Shown here piece after piece: positions 22,862 through 32,785 of a DNA stretch of 64,000 nucleotides. How positions within the stretch are numbered: position 1 is the first letter of the stretch; each line of letters starts with the position of its first letter. Below the pieces are notes generated by a model. The model was not told where the DNA came from. It searched no databases and saw only the letters and a list, made by a program, of their open reading frames with translations. Origin of the DNA: Maratus speciosus (taxonomy: Eukaryota > Arthropoda > Arachnida > Araneae > Salticidae); the NCBI GenBank assembly GCA_963932465.1, contig CAWVRF010001062.1, forward strand, positions 186,001-250,000, given 5' to 3'. The position numbers were made by a program, and so were the translations under genes.

Positions 22862-24155
22862 GGGTAATTCTAGGATAGATGGCAAAAGACGAGAGATGGC
22901 CAGTCTAAATATCTCCAAAACTTGATCATAGATTGCGACATAAACTTTGTTCGTAGGAAATAGTTCAACGAGTTTATTCATTGCGACGTGCAGTTGTGTT
23001 TTTCGATTATAAAAAGTAAGTGTAATTTTAATGTAAATTAAATAGGTGGTTGAATATGTTTTTGATTTAGGTATCTGAATGTTTTGAAGTACGTATGTTA
23101 TGTATATTTTTTACTATGTGATCTTTTAAGGCACGTATATAATCTAATCTTTACTTCTAAGATGTACAATGGCTATCGATGCTTTAAATTGGGCGACAAT
23201 CAGTCCATCAATTTCAGGAGAGATGGCCACATGAAATCCAGGAGGGATGGCCACTTTAATGAATATTTCAAAATTATATTTAGTGAAGATTTTAACTAAA
23301 TATAATTAAATTTAAAATAAATATATAACATTTACGTTTATAAGTATATTAATTAATATAATTATTTAAATTTTAACCAATATATATTTTTTAATATTAA
23401 TAATAATAAAATAATAAGACCTAACGATTTATTTTGTTTCAGAAAATACTGAAAAACGTCGGAAAATTTCATAACGGAAACTCATAAAGTTGATAAATAA
23501 ACTAAATTAACGTAATAAACCTACAATTAATGCGAGAAAAACACGACAATTCTATTAGCAAAGAAAACGAGACACATTTAAATTATCAGATTCTACAGAT
23601 TCCGAGTAAACAGAATTGGATTAGGATCACTGTGTTGGTTGTGCTAAACAATATAATATGTCCGGAAAGAATGTCCGGATACAATGCATGAGGTACTTGA
23701 AGTGGTTCCATGAAACGCGTACAAATTATCAAAACCTTTGCCAAGCATGTGGTAAGATTTTACGAAAATTGAAGTATTGAAATTATACTTCAAATTTTGT
23801 TTATTCGAGTTTTCTTCATTCATTTTTCATCATATAACTGAATCTTTACAAATTGTTATATGTTTTTCATGATTAACTATATGAAATGCGTTATTCTTTT
23901 GCTATTTAAATTAACTTTTTCTTTCGTGTATTCGATGGCCATCTCTTCTCGGCATTATCGAGAGATGGCCATCTACCATTTAAATTTCAATTTTGTTTAA
24001 CACTTTTTGTTTTCAATGTTTAATTATTTTTTGCATAAAATATTATGAGTACATGTATAAGAATTTTAAATATGCATCGTTATTTCTTGTATTTGCATTC
24101 TAAGAATTTTTATATAAATCTTTAAAAACTACGGCCATCTATCCTAGTGTTACCC
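22862..24155 (+). mobile_element. 1.3-kb DNA transposon relic with PHD-like finger
   Basis: Terminal inverted repeats GGGTAATTCTAGGATAGAT (left) and GGGTAACACTAGGATAGAT (right, reversed), flanked by TATA on both sides (22858-22861, 24156-24159). GAGATGGCC-type motifs recur in both orientations (22898, 23221, 23243, 23936 and 23964) and could be transposase binding sites. The paralogous segment at 26490 lacks it. It carries a zinc-finger remnant but no recognisable DDE catalytic region. TA rather than TATA may be the true duplication. Confidence 0.75.
23625..23762 (+). pseudogene. C-terminal zinc-binding finger of a DDE transposase (fragment)
   Basis: Read from 23625, the frame begins D-H-C-V-G-C and continues through Q-C (about residue 20), W-F-H-E (residues 27-30) and L-C-Q-A-C-G-K (residues 38-44). 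The C-x2-C ... C ... H ... C-x2-C layout resembles the PHD-like fingers at the C-termini of several transposon-encoded DDE proteins. One expected cysteine near residue 23 is tyrosine. Upstream in the same frame is an acidic, serine-rich stretch typical before such fingers, but it has two stop codons. No catalytic D-D-E part is visible in the element. The fragment ends in frame after 46 codons and is a relic. The family call rests on motif spacing only. Confidence 0.5.
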
Positions 24156-24217
24156 TATATTCCCGCGGCCGTCATCTTGGATTTCTCTGCTATGATTTGT
24201 TGGCGTTTATCGTTAAT
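24156..24217 (+). mobile_element. Left end of a third CGGCCGCCATC MITE copy (truncated)
   Basis: TATTCCCGCGGCCGTCATC and following sequence match the left end of the MITE at 20963 and of the copy at 26496. The match stops where the long-TIR element begins at 24218. Confidence 0.6.
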
Positions 24218-25963
24218 TGGACAATGGATCTTAAAAATCCTTTTTTTTTTAAATTTTTTTCTAAATTTCACTTTCAAAATTATTCAAGGGTACTTTTATA
24301 TATTATGGCATACATTTTTCACAAAAAAATTTAAAACTTTTTTCTGTGCGAAAAAAAAAAGGAATTTTCCGTAATATTTTAGATGTTACTTTTCAAAATG
24401 TACCATGCACATTCCATATCAATGAAAACCCCCCAAAATTTTTTATACAAGTTTGGTTTATAAAACTAAGCATCGATTTTTAAATATTCGAATTTAACAG
24501 TAAGAAAAAAAAAATATTTTCTAAATTTTTGAAAATTTAGAGCAGGAAAAATGCGCAAAATTTCGAAAATATTTTTTTTTCTTACCTTTAATTCCAAATA
24601 CATAAAATTCGATATTTAGTTTTATTTATATATGTTATATAAAAATTTTATTTTTACTATTCATTTAAATTATTCTAAATTGCCGGCATATTCATTATTT
24701 ACCTTTTTCTTAATACTCTCTATTATTTATTTCTAGTTAAATTCCTATCAATTTAAAACGCGTATCTTAATAAAACTCTTATTCAAAAACTTAATCTAAA
24801 CTTTTAATCCCTTCATTAATTTTTATTAGCTACCAGACTGTAAAATTCTGAGCGCAGTTATTTTATTTTTCGAATGTTTATAAAAGCCATTTTTACATTT
24901 TTATTTTATTCCATCTCAATTTCCCGCCAGCCTGGCGAGCGTCAGCTTATTCACATAGGAAACCATCCGTCAGCAGCGCCGGGATTCCTTTCTATGACGT
25001 TTCTCGATCGCTCTCCATTGTTTGAGTGACGGATCGCAGTTTCTTTCGTGTCTCGCTCATGAATTTGTTTTGTTAATCCTAAGTTTGCATTTCAATCGAA
25101 ATTCCTCCGCGTATTCTAATAAAACGCTCGAGCATGAGCTAGGAAGAAGATTTTTCGTGCTGTTTGATTGTTTACCTAATCTGTTACCTGGTGTCCTAAG
25201 TCACGTAGAATATTAAATTCGTTATTTAACATCTTTTCCGCATGAATAATTAGTTCGTGCCCAAGCACAATGACTCTGATAATTCTCACCCTGTGGGAAT
25301 TGTTTACGTTGATATGTTGTGGTGAAATAAACAATTTCCAATGATTTTAGCCTATGTTTTAATTGGGAAAACCTTGGTTTTTTTCATCATCCCTTTTTCA
25401 CCGCTCATGCGGCCTAATCTGTCTTGACTGTATCATGAATCAATGGTTGTTTGATTTGGACTTTACCAATCTCATCACTATCAACAATCGATCGAGTTGA
25501 TTAAATAAGTCAACTAAGTATTCTATCGGCCCACAGCCGCTATATTTCCACAGTGTTGACACCTCCAATAGCGATGCTTGCACTAAGTGGTACGACTGCT
25601 ATACAACCTCACCAATGGCTGATTAAAATATAGTACTAATCCAGTAATTATATCGTAAAAAGCACGACGTGATTGTTCGACTTAATCCATTTATTTGTTA
25701 CGTAATATGTATATAAACCAAACTTGAATAAAAAATTTGGGGGATTTTCATTGATATGGAATGCACATGGGGCATTTTAAAGTGTTCTCCGTAACATCTA
25801 AAATATTACGGAAAATTCTTTTTTTTTTTTCACAAAAAAAATTTCTTTTAATTTTTTTTTGTGGTAAATGTATGCCATAATGCCTATAATGTACCATTGA
25901 AAAATATTTAAAGTGAAATTTACAAAAAATAAAAAAAAATGATTTTTAAGATCCCTTGTACCC
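24218..25963. mobile_element. 1.75-kb element with ~240-bp terminal inverted repeats
   Basis: 24218-24465 and 25727-25963 are inverted copies. Outer GGACAATGGATCTTAAAAA faces GGGTACAAGGGATCTTAAAA in reverse, and inner GAAAACCCCCCAAAATTTTT faces its complement near 25740. The 1.26-kb middle is single-copy and includes a GC-richer patch at 24925-25200 with a 64-codon ORF I do not recognise. No target duplication was found. It lies exactly between the two copies of the duplicated segment. Confidence 0.7.
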
Positions 25964-26490
25964 ATATTATTTAAAAAACACAATGTTATTATTGTTTATA
26001 ACTTTTAATACATCAACTTAACGGTTCGGTGAAGCTCTAATTAGGAACAAAAATTTTATCTATCAGTTCCTTATGGTAAAAAAATCGTGCCCTCCTGTGC
26101 TTAGCGTCCCTTTTTAAGGACGTAATTATAATGGCAAAAAACTATCAATTTTTTTAATTTTCGTGAAATTTCAAAAATACATGTTCTTATGTATTTATGC
26201 AAAGCAGAATTAGATTTGCCAACAATGAATGTTTGTTTAAAAAAAAAAAAAAAAAAAACGATATTTTTATAACAAACAAAACGTGTATAACAATAAAAAA
26301 ATATAATAATAGTAGAAACAATCGAACATCTATTTTAACAACGAAATAAGAATGAGACAAGTTTTACGTGGAAATGAAGGTGTTTCTTACGCACCAGTTG
26401 CAGAAAGGACGCCAATTGAGTGAGATAAAATGATATATAACTACTAGAGCATATTTACACAGTACACAGTACAGTTGCTAGTACACGAAT
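25964..26490. repeat. Segmental direct repeat, copy 2 (no transposon)
   Basis: Homologous to 22327-22861. It runs directly into a CGGCCGCCATC MITE without the 1.3-kb PHD-finger transposon, so it shows the uninterrupted arrangement. Confidence 0.75.
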
Positions 26491-26495
26491 GTGCC

Positions 26496-26701
26496 GTAAT
26501 TTATTCCTGCGGCCGCCATCTTGGATATCTCTGCGATGTTTTGTTGGCTTTTATCGTTATGGCAATCCCGACGAGTGATGTGTTCTGGCAACCCCGTTTA
26601 GCCTAACATGCGCATAAATCTGCTTGGCGACATTTACTTGGCGGAAAAGAAGTTTTCACGCTAAGAAAAATCCAAGATTGTGGGCTCGGGGATTTATAAC
26701 A
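26496..26701. mobile_element. CGGCCGCCATC MITE, shortened copy
   Basis: Left end TTATTCCTGCGGCCGCCATC and right end TCCAAGATTGTGGGCTCGGG correspond to the ends of the palindromic MITE at 20963-21306. About 140 bp of the interior is missing. Confidence 0.65.
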
Positions 26702-26719
26702 CCTGTTCCCACGAATAGG

Positions 26720-27180
26720 TCAGAACAAACACTATCTGGATATTTATTACACGTATGCATGCTTTAAAAAAAAGATTCATTAAAAATATTTAAATCTGCG
26801 ATTTTAGGAAAAACATTTACGAAGTAATCTGAAAGCCAAGAGAAGAAAAGTTTCAAAAAATGGTTGAAAGTTTGATCAGGAGAAGAAGAATTAGCATAAC
26901 GCGTGCATATTGGATGTATGTAAAATATTTATGAGTCATAAACTAATTATTTTTGAGGCTGAATTTATGATTAAAAATGGTTGTTGATTTCAGTTGTTTA
27001 TGAATAAAGCAGCATCAGATATTCAGCAATGAAATTTTGTTTATTATAACAATATTCATATTTTTATAACAAACAAAACGTGCATAACAATAACAGTATC
27101 ATAAGAATAATATAAACAATCGACTCTATTTTAACAATGGAACAATAAAGATTCAAGTTCTTTCTGGAAATGAAATTTTC
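26720..27180 (+). repeat. Old ~565-bp unit with block A, intron-like spacer and block B
   Basis: An acceptor-like CGATTTTAG precedes block A (26811-26918, containing GCCAAGAGAAGAAAAGTTTC). Block A ends at GGAT/GTATGT, a donor-like site. An 80-bp AT-rich spacer ends TTGATTTCAG at 26994. Block B follows, reading about 12 codons before a stop. Block A in one frame gives a basic K-A-K-R-R-K-V stretch but has stops, so it is a decayed coding candidate at best. Confidence 0.55.
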
Positions 27181-27469
27181 GCATCTACGCTCGTTGAAAA
27201 AAAGGATTTGTATTGTTAATGTAAGCAAAATAATGACATTGATGATGACACTGAAAATGTTTTTTAAATCTATATATTTAAAAAGAGAACATCACCTTTT
27301 CATAAACATATCAACTCAAAAAGACTTTATATTTCTTAAGTACCGTGTGACACATAATACATATATAAACCAATAAACAACTTGACATGTTCACGTTCCA
27401 TTAGAGGTAAAAACCACTATCATAAAAATTCATCATCGATCAAGACGAATGACACAGGACAATGAAATA

Positions 27470-28034
27470 CAGTGGAATACGTTTAACACGAAAACGCTTA
27501 ATATGAAAAATCGGTTATCACGAAATGATATAGTGATCCGGACAGTATACTATGCAATTTAATACATTTTCCTTCTTTCAAAACGAAACAAAAATCGTTT
27601 AACACGAAAAATTTCGTGTGAAATGTAGATTCCGACGACGAATCTGGCAACGTAATCAACGATGCAGTTCCTCACCTCTACTTTAGAAATGTAGAAAATA
27701 ATTAAAAGTGTGCGCAGTTATTTACATGCGCTTTCGAATGGAGAGATGAATAAAACAATAGATGATCTCATACAATTTGTGGACAATATGGTGCTGAAAA
27801 AGACACTTAAAAAAGCATATCTAATTTTTCCCCCGAAAAAATAATTTTTTACTTGCTTTTTGTCCTAATGGATGCAACCCACAAATAGGTTAACAGGAAA
27901 TCGAAATAAAATATGACGACATCGAAAATATTGGTGAATTTTGTTCTTTTTTTTACGAATCTTTTAACACGAAATTTTTTTAACGCGAAAATTTTTTTCG
28001 GCCACCTCAGTTTCGTGTTAAACGTATTTCACTG
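27470..28034. mobile_element. pogo/Tigger-like MITE (TA duplication)
   Basis: CAGTGGAATACGTTTAACAC at the left and CAGTGAAATACGTTTAACAC at the right in reverse, flanked by TA at 27468-27469 and 28035-28036. CAGT ends with a TTTAAC-type subterminal motif are typical of pogo/Tigger elements. Further TTTAACACGAAA motifs lie near 27597 and 27965. 565 bp with no transposase. Confidence 0.8.
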
Positions 28035-28055
28035 TATATACAACATACAAAACAC

Positions 28056-28352
28056 ATGTCCAAATTAAAATTTAAATTAAAAATGTTTGATATTGAATTA
28101 AGTGCGAAACCACTACCAAACATAAAGAATTTAATTAATAAGCAGCTTAAACCAGTAAAACAAGAACATCTATCAAGAGTTCATGAGACGCCATACGTTA
28201 AGGAAAAGGCGGACGTTAAGTATTATTTTGGAATGACTGGGAGAAAGTTTAGTATCAGAAAAGGGGAGCATAAGTCATATATTAGATTTAGTCGTGTAAA
28301 ACAGCTTTATCAAGATTATATTTGGAATTGGGGGGGGGGGGGAGAGGATTAG
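28056..28352 (+). CDS. Possible GIY-YIG nuclease domain fragment
   Basis: A 98-codon ORF. Residues 1-35 are lysine-rich. Residues about 40-47 (SRVHETPY) sit where GIY-YIG proteins have their first tyrosine motif. Residues about 55-72 (KYYFGMTGRKFSIRKGEH) match the YIG-x-T-x-R-x3-R-x2-EH pattern of the second half, as seen in the nuclease domain of Penelope-like retroelements. In that family the domain nicks target DNA and follows a reverse transcriptase, which I do not see here. The C-terminus runs into a G homopolymer giving glycines, probably beyond the real end. It lies between the arms of an inverted repeat. This looks like a fragment, and the family call depends on about 20 residues. Confidence 0.45.
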   Translation: MSKLKFKLKMFDIELSAKPLPNIKNLINKQLKPVKQEHLSRVHETPYVKEKADVKYYFGMTGRKFSIRKGEHKSYIRFSRVKQLYQDYIWNWGGGGED

Positions 28353-29059
28353 AATATTGTTAAATTTGAGTAAATTGATTTTTATTTCAGATTGTTACTA
28401 TAATTCCATTACAAGAGAATCCGTATCCATACACATCGAGATTTAGTCTGCAACGATTTCTTTTCTTAGTTATTCCAAATTTATGGTTGGAATTACTAAA
28501 TAAAGATTTTAAAGGAAACTTTAATAACTTGAGTCACGTAAGCAAACAATCTTAAATCATAATGTTTTTTTCATGATTGTCAATAGAGCGCGGGAATGTG
28601 TTTAGTATGTTTTTTATATTTCATTGTCCGGTATCATTCGTCTCGATCGATGATGAATTTTTATGATAATGGTTTTATCTCTAATGAAACCGAAACATTT
28701 CAAGTTGTTTATTTGTTTATATATGTACTTTGTGTGATACCTTAAAAGTTACATTTTGAGTTACATATTGATGATAATAGCGTAACTCTATATTGCATTA
28801 CGACAGTAATGTTAACTTTGTTTATTATTATAATAACAGATAAAATTATTTTGTTTTTTCTTACAATATCGGATTGATATTTTAAATTATAAATTGAAGT
28901 CCTAAAAAATTAGTTTATTACCCTTTGGAAATATACATATCTCTGATAATTTTTAAAAACATTTAAAGTTAGGATGAAGAAGATTACCATAAAAAAAAGA
29001 TCGGAATAGTATTTGGTTGTCGGAAAAATGTATATTTCTTCTGTCTCATAACTGTCAAT

Positions 29060-29512
29060 TATTTTCTTACTTATCGAAATGTATTTGTTTGTTTCAAGCA
29101 TACGTAAGAATAAAAAGATAAGTCAAAGAATTGTTTCCCTTTGCATATGAGAAGTAAAATGGCGAAATAATCTGGATAATTATTATATGCATACTGTTTT
29201 TTAAGGATGCATTAAAAATTTGACCATAATATTTATAGAAGAAAATTTTTGACTTATTCTGGAAGTAATGGGAAGAATGTTCCAAGTTATAATGAAGAAG
29301 ATAACCACGAAACAGATAATCGGAAGAAAGTAGGTATATTGTGGGTATGAATGACTCTTATTAGTAATAAACTAAGTATTTTACCGGGTTTAATTTATAA
29401 AGTCAAATATTTGTTCATTTCAGGTCTAAAAATATTGCAAATGTAGATTAAAGAAATAAACTATTAAAAGAAAACGATGGTATAATCTGGAGATTTATCA
29501 CAGGCATACATA
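29060..29512 (+). repeat. Old ~320-bp unit interrupted by the pogo-like element
   Basis: Holds block A (29239-29336) preceded by TATTTATAG, then a donor-like GTATGA, a spacer ending TTCATTTCAG at 29422, and block B reading towards TATCACAG at 29502. One frame of this block A is open for its whole length (35 codons, rich in N, K and E). Block B continues across the pogo insertion and the reverse-transcriptase insertion downstream. Confidence 0.55.
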
Positions 29513-29514
29513 TA

Positions 29515-30774
29515 AGTTACTTGTACCCAATATGGACAGTGCTCTCAATATTGACACCCGAAATATCTTTAAAAGTAACAATTTGCGCTACATGTCCATG
29601 AATAAAAGCCGTTGAAAAGATAATTAAGCCTGGAAAGTGGAAAAAAGCGCGCTGTTCGCCATTTGGAAGGAAATTTGTTGTTTCATGATGTGCTGATCAT
29701 AATTACAGGTAAGTTTAAATTCTTATTAGATATGGTAAAATTACTTTAAATATTGAAAAGTGAAGTGTTTTAGATAGCTGATAAAACATATTTTTGATTG
29801 CTATTGCATATATTGCTTAAAAATGTTTTCTTAGTTTATTTATTACAAGATTTAGTAAAACTATGCCCGATTCCCAATATGGACACCTTATGTCCACATT
29901 GGAAATACAGCAAGTGAATCTTCAGATTCACAAATTTGTAAAATATTTCTTTAATGTCATCTGAACAATCCTCCAAGAAACCTCCTTCAAGAAAAAAATC
30001 CTCCTAAAAGCCCTTGCAAAAAATCAAAAGAAGCCTCCCCTCAGTAGGGTACCTGTTGGCGAAATCGCAGGTACCAGCGGTATGATTTCCTCAACAAAGG
30101 AGAGCTGGTACTGCTTCTTATGCAGTATTGATGCTGTTGCAGACATGCTACTATGCATCACATGCGGCAGATATGACCATGAGGAATATAAGGGACTTAC
30201 CACCCATGATGAAGAAGTTTTTATTTGTCCATCCTGTGAGGACTGAGTAATAACAGATGTAAATTCTGCAGACAGATGCAATAAAGCTAAGCAAGACCAA
30301 CTATATTATTTCATAAAACTTTGTAGTAGATGAGGTGCTTTGCATGGGTCTTCGAAGAGCCGCATTCGAAAATGACCCCCTCCTTTCTAAAGTGCATGTT
30401 CTGAAGATATTTACTGTGCCCCCCTCCCCCGCAATACTTTAAGATATATTTCTTTTATCCCGTCTCCTCTAAAATCCTTTGGAAGAATGGCTCTTCCATA
30501 CATCCTGTGTAGTAGGTCAATAAGGACCCACCTGTCCCTAATATGGACATGCATGTCCATAATAGGAACAGGTGGTTCCTTATATGGACACTTGTAAACA
30601 TTTTTTGTTTTTATCATTAAAATTACACCAGAATAATTACAAGGTCGCTAATTTTAATAATGATAGTAAACAGTCCAGGGATAGTGGTTACATATTTTTG
30701 GAGTCCTATGATGTGTACACGGTGGTTAAAAAAATCAATTTTCCTTAGGGTGTCCATATTAGGTACAGGTACCT
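29515..30774 (+). mobile_element. pogo-like DNA transposon relic (TA duplication)
   Basis: AGTTACTTGTACCCAATATG on the left and AGGTACCTGTACCTAATATG reversed on the right, flanked by TA (29513-29514, 30775-30776). AATATGGACA motifs recur inside near both ends (29529, 29875, 30540 and 30582). Removing the element with one TA restores CATACATATTTTTAAA, the sequence found uninterrupted at 37790. That confirms the insertion and dates it after the repeat unit it disrupts. It contains a PHD-like finger ORF. Confidence 0.8.
29965..30246 (+). pseudogene. PHD-like finger ORF of the pogo-like element
   Basis: A 93-codon open stretch ending in a TGA after C-E-D. Residues about 49-54 read W-Y-C-F-L-C, then D-M-x3-C-x2-C (about 63-70), D-H-E (74-76), and F-I-C-P-S-C-E-D at the end. 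This C-x2-C ... C-x2-C ... H ... C-x2-C order is that of the PHD-like fingers which close many pogo/Jerky-type transposases. The residue after H-E where a cysteine is expected is tyrosine. The stretch before it is lysine- and proline-rich. There is no start codon at the beginning and no DDE core upstream, so it is the last exon or the surviving end of a transposase gene. A GTAAGT donor near 29710 would fit a spliced gene. Confidence 0.55.
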
Positions 30775-30829
30775 TATTTTTAAATATCATTAAAAATAAG
30801 CATCCGTGTGAATATTAAAATTAAATATA

Positions 30830-30940
30830 TTAAGCAATATAGAAGACATGAGAAGACATTTTTAAAGTGAAGAGGAAGGTGATGATCACGAAATGCTGAA
30901 TCCTCAGAAAGCAGGTATATCAGAGGTATGTATGATTCTT
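30830..30940 (+). repeat. Block A of the unit interrupted at 29513, with donor-like site
   Basis: GCAATATAGAAGACATGAGA through ATATCAGAG/GTATGT corresponds to block A of the young array (107 nt there). One frame gives an acidic stretch S-E-E-E-G-D-D-H-E before the donor-like site. The spacer that follows is broken by the reverse-transcriptase element after GTATGATTCTT. Confidence 0.55.
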
Positions 30941-30972
30941 CATCAACATCTTCTTCTTCAGCATGGGTTAGG

Positions 30973-31194
30973 CTAAATCAGCCTGTTCCTTCTCCATTGA
31001 AAAACCCATCGGTGCGTAGGTCTACCTCCGTCACGGTAGCCCCTGGGTCTGTAATTCAGAAGTTTTTTTGGCAATCGATCATTACTCATACGCTCTAGGT
31101 GATTCTTCCATTTATTCTGATAATCTTCTATTTTGTGGTTGATGTTGTATATTTTTAAGTCTGAGCGTATGGAACCATTAGTAAGCCTGTCCAT
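30973..31194 (-). pseudogene. C-terminal end of the same retroelement protein, frameshifted
   Basis: Continues the reverse-transcriptase protein in another frame. W-K-N-H-L-E-R-M, R-L-P-K-K, Y-R-P-R-G and G-R-P-T-H-R-W occur in the order seen at the C-terminus of many arthropod non-LTR reverse transcriptases. It overlaps the upstream frame near 31155-31194, so a one- or two-base indel accounts for the break. The end at 30973 is close to the 3' tail. Confidence 0.75.
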
Positions 31195-32033
31195 TCTTGT
31201 GCACCCTTTGCAGATCTTAAAAACTTCCTGTATTCCGGATCGTATTTGGTATTAATAGTCCATGTGTCCGAACCATACAGAAGTACTGGCATTGCCATTA
31301 CTTTACAAAATTTTAGCTTAGTTTCTGCACGTGTTTTATTTTTTAGAATCCAGATCAATGATCCGCAAATATGTTGGAATTTATGCAATTTACTTTGCAA
31401 GTCTTTATTTTTGTTATATGTAGCATCACATCCCAAGTACTTGAAGTCTGAGACATTTTCTATTATCTTATTATCCAAGACAATTTTAGTTTTTATGGGC
31501 TCTTTTCCTCTGAAAGCCGTCGTCTTGGTTTTCTTTATGGATATCTTCATGTTATAAGTTTCACATAGTTTATGTACTTCATAAATTGCTCTTTGGAGGT
31601 CATCCTCATTGTCCTGAAAAATTGCTTGATCATCCGCGAATAGAATTGTATTGATAGATGTTTTAGAGTCAAGTCTGATACCCTTGGGTATAAAATGTTT
31701 CCATGATTTTATTAGGTGGTCCATATAGATGTTGAAGAGAGTGGGTGATAAGCTACAACCTTGCTTCACTTCTTGGTTTATAATTATCTCTTCAGTGAGT
31801 GGTTTATCGACCTCAATAAAGAGTCTTGTTCCTTTATATAAGCTCTTCACAACTTGTATCAAATGTGATGGATATCCAATCTCTGTCAAAGTACTCCACA
31901 GTCTCTGTCTATCCACTCGATCGAATGCTTTTTCATAAACAATGAATGCAATGTGTGTCTCAAGATTGAATTCTCTGCGTTTTTCTATTATCTGGTTTAA
32001 GATGAAAACGTTATCTATACACGATCGACCCAT
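31155..32033 (-). pseudogene. Reverse transcriptase domain, truncated
   Basis: A 292-codon open frame, longest in the window. It starts in the G-F-R-x-G-R-S motif region (the first residues lie just upstream, up to 32045). It has A-F-I-V-Y-E-K-A-F-D near residue 29 with the first catalytic aspartate, Q-G-C-S-L-S-P near 91, and L-F-A-D-D near 131 with the catalytic aspartate pair, followed by thumb-like sequence to about residue 265. The N-terminal endonuclease and start of the polymerase are missing. Near 31190 the frame is lost and the rest of the protein continues in the next frame (30973-31194). With truncation and frameshift it cannot make an active enzyme, although the polymerase motifs are intact, suggesting a fairly recent insertion. 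Confidence 0.9.
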
Positions 32034-32045
32034 TCTAAAACCGTT

Positions 32046-32600
32046 TGTATGATTCTTAATAGTAGTAAACTAATTCTTTTCTTAGGTTTCAATTTATAAA
32101 GTCAAATATTTGTTTGTTTCTGTTGTAACGATATTAAAATGATAGATCAAAGATGTGTGCTATTGAAGGAAAAATATCAAGCGATCTATCAAGTAGATTT
32201 ACCACAGGTACATTTTTAACAAATGATGCATTAAATAATTAATCCCTGTTAATTATAGAAGAAAATCAAAGAATTGTTTAACAATAACAGAATATAATAA
32301 TGATACAAACAATCGAGCGTGTCTGTTAACAATGACACAAGAATTAGGCAAATTGTATTCGAAAATGAAAGTTTTTCTTTCTCACCAGCTTAAGAGAGGG
32401 CAACATTAGAGTAAGTAGAAAAATATATAGCTCCTAGAGCACATTTATAAATATTGATAGTAAACGAATGGTTCAGAAAAAACACTTTTTGGGTGCTTAT
32501 TGCTTGTATACATATTTTTAAAAACATTTATTAAAAAATATGTAAAACTGTCGAAATGCCAAGAGAAGAAAAGTTTCAAACAAGTGGGTAAGTGTGATCA
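32046..32600 (+). repeat. Rest of the interrupted unit and a further diverged unit
   Basis: Starts with the second half of the intron-like spacer (TTAATAGTAGTAAACTAATT), then block B (32125-32213), then CCACAG/GTACATTTTT, a donor-like site, with ATTATAG/AAGAAAATC as acceptor 60 bp on. This is the clearest sign that the 55-bp second spacer was once intron-like. Older ~565-bp unit sequence follows at 32270-32580. Confidence 0.5.
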
Positions 32601-32689
32601 CAAATCGCACAGAGGGTTTCGTTTAATATTCCTTTCAAAACACTTTATCCTTTTGAAAAAAGCTGTTAGTTCTACATTTCGCAACCAGG

Positions 32690-32785
32690 GGGTGCACTCT
32701 ATTCTAAACAAACCTGTATCCGAACGAAACTCCGTTTTAAAAACTATCCGCAGATCTATTAGTCGAGGGAATTGGGCCCATAGCA
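32690..32785 (+). repeat. Direct repeat, copy 1 (second at 35963-36056)
   Basis: GGTGCACTCTATTCTAAACA...GAACGAAACTCCGTT...TATTAGTCGAGGG matches GGTGAACTCTATTCTTAAC...GAACGAACCTCCGTT...TATTAGTCAAGGG at 35980-36056. Both are followed by different sequence. Family unknown. Confidence 0.6.

Larger units (their letters stand above)
27303..28772. mobile_element. ~1.45-kb inverted-repeat element carrying a GIY-YIG-like ORF
   Basis: 27303-27467 and about 28612-28772 are inverted copies (CATCATCGATCAAGACGAAT against its complement near 28640; ACATATATAAACCAATAAAC near 27358 against 28715). A pogo-like MITE is nested at 27470-28034, directly inside the left arm. The ORF at 28056-28352 lies between the arms. 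Penelope-like retroelements often carry inverted or direct terminal repeats and a GIY-YIG nuclease, which would fit. No reverse transcriptase is visible, so this stays an inference. Confidence 0.5.
30941..32045 (-). mobile_element. 5'-truncated non-LTR retroelement with 12-bp duplication
   Basis: TGTATGATTCTT occurs at 30929-30940 and 32046-32057, immediately outside the element. In minus orientation the 5' end falls inside the reverse-transcriptase domain, a usual result of incomplete reverse transcription. The 3' end (at 30941) finishes in a GAAGAAGAAG-type tail. Removing it with one duplication restores the intron-like spacer of the repeat unit. The C-terminal region resembles arthropod elements annotated as endonuclease-reverse transcriptase. 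The clade (RTE-like or another) was not determined. Confidence 0.85.

Noticed and set aside
22730..22981. 83-codon minus-strand ORF across the left end of the PHD-finger transposon.
   Set aside because: It spans the insertion junction at 22862, so it cannot be an ancestral gene, and it shows no domain.
30024..30281. 85-codon minus-strand ORF.
   Set aside because: It is the shadow of the PHD-like finger frame on the plus strand (29965-30246), which has the cysteine and histidine pattern.
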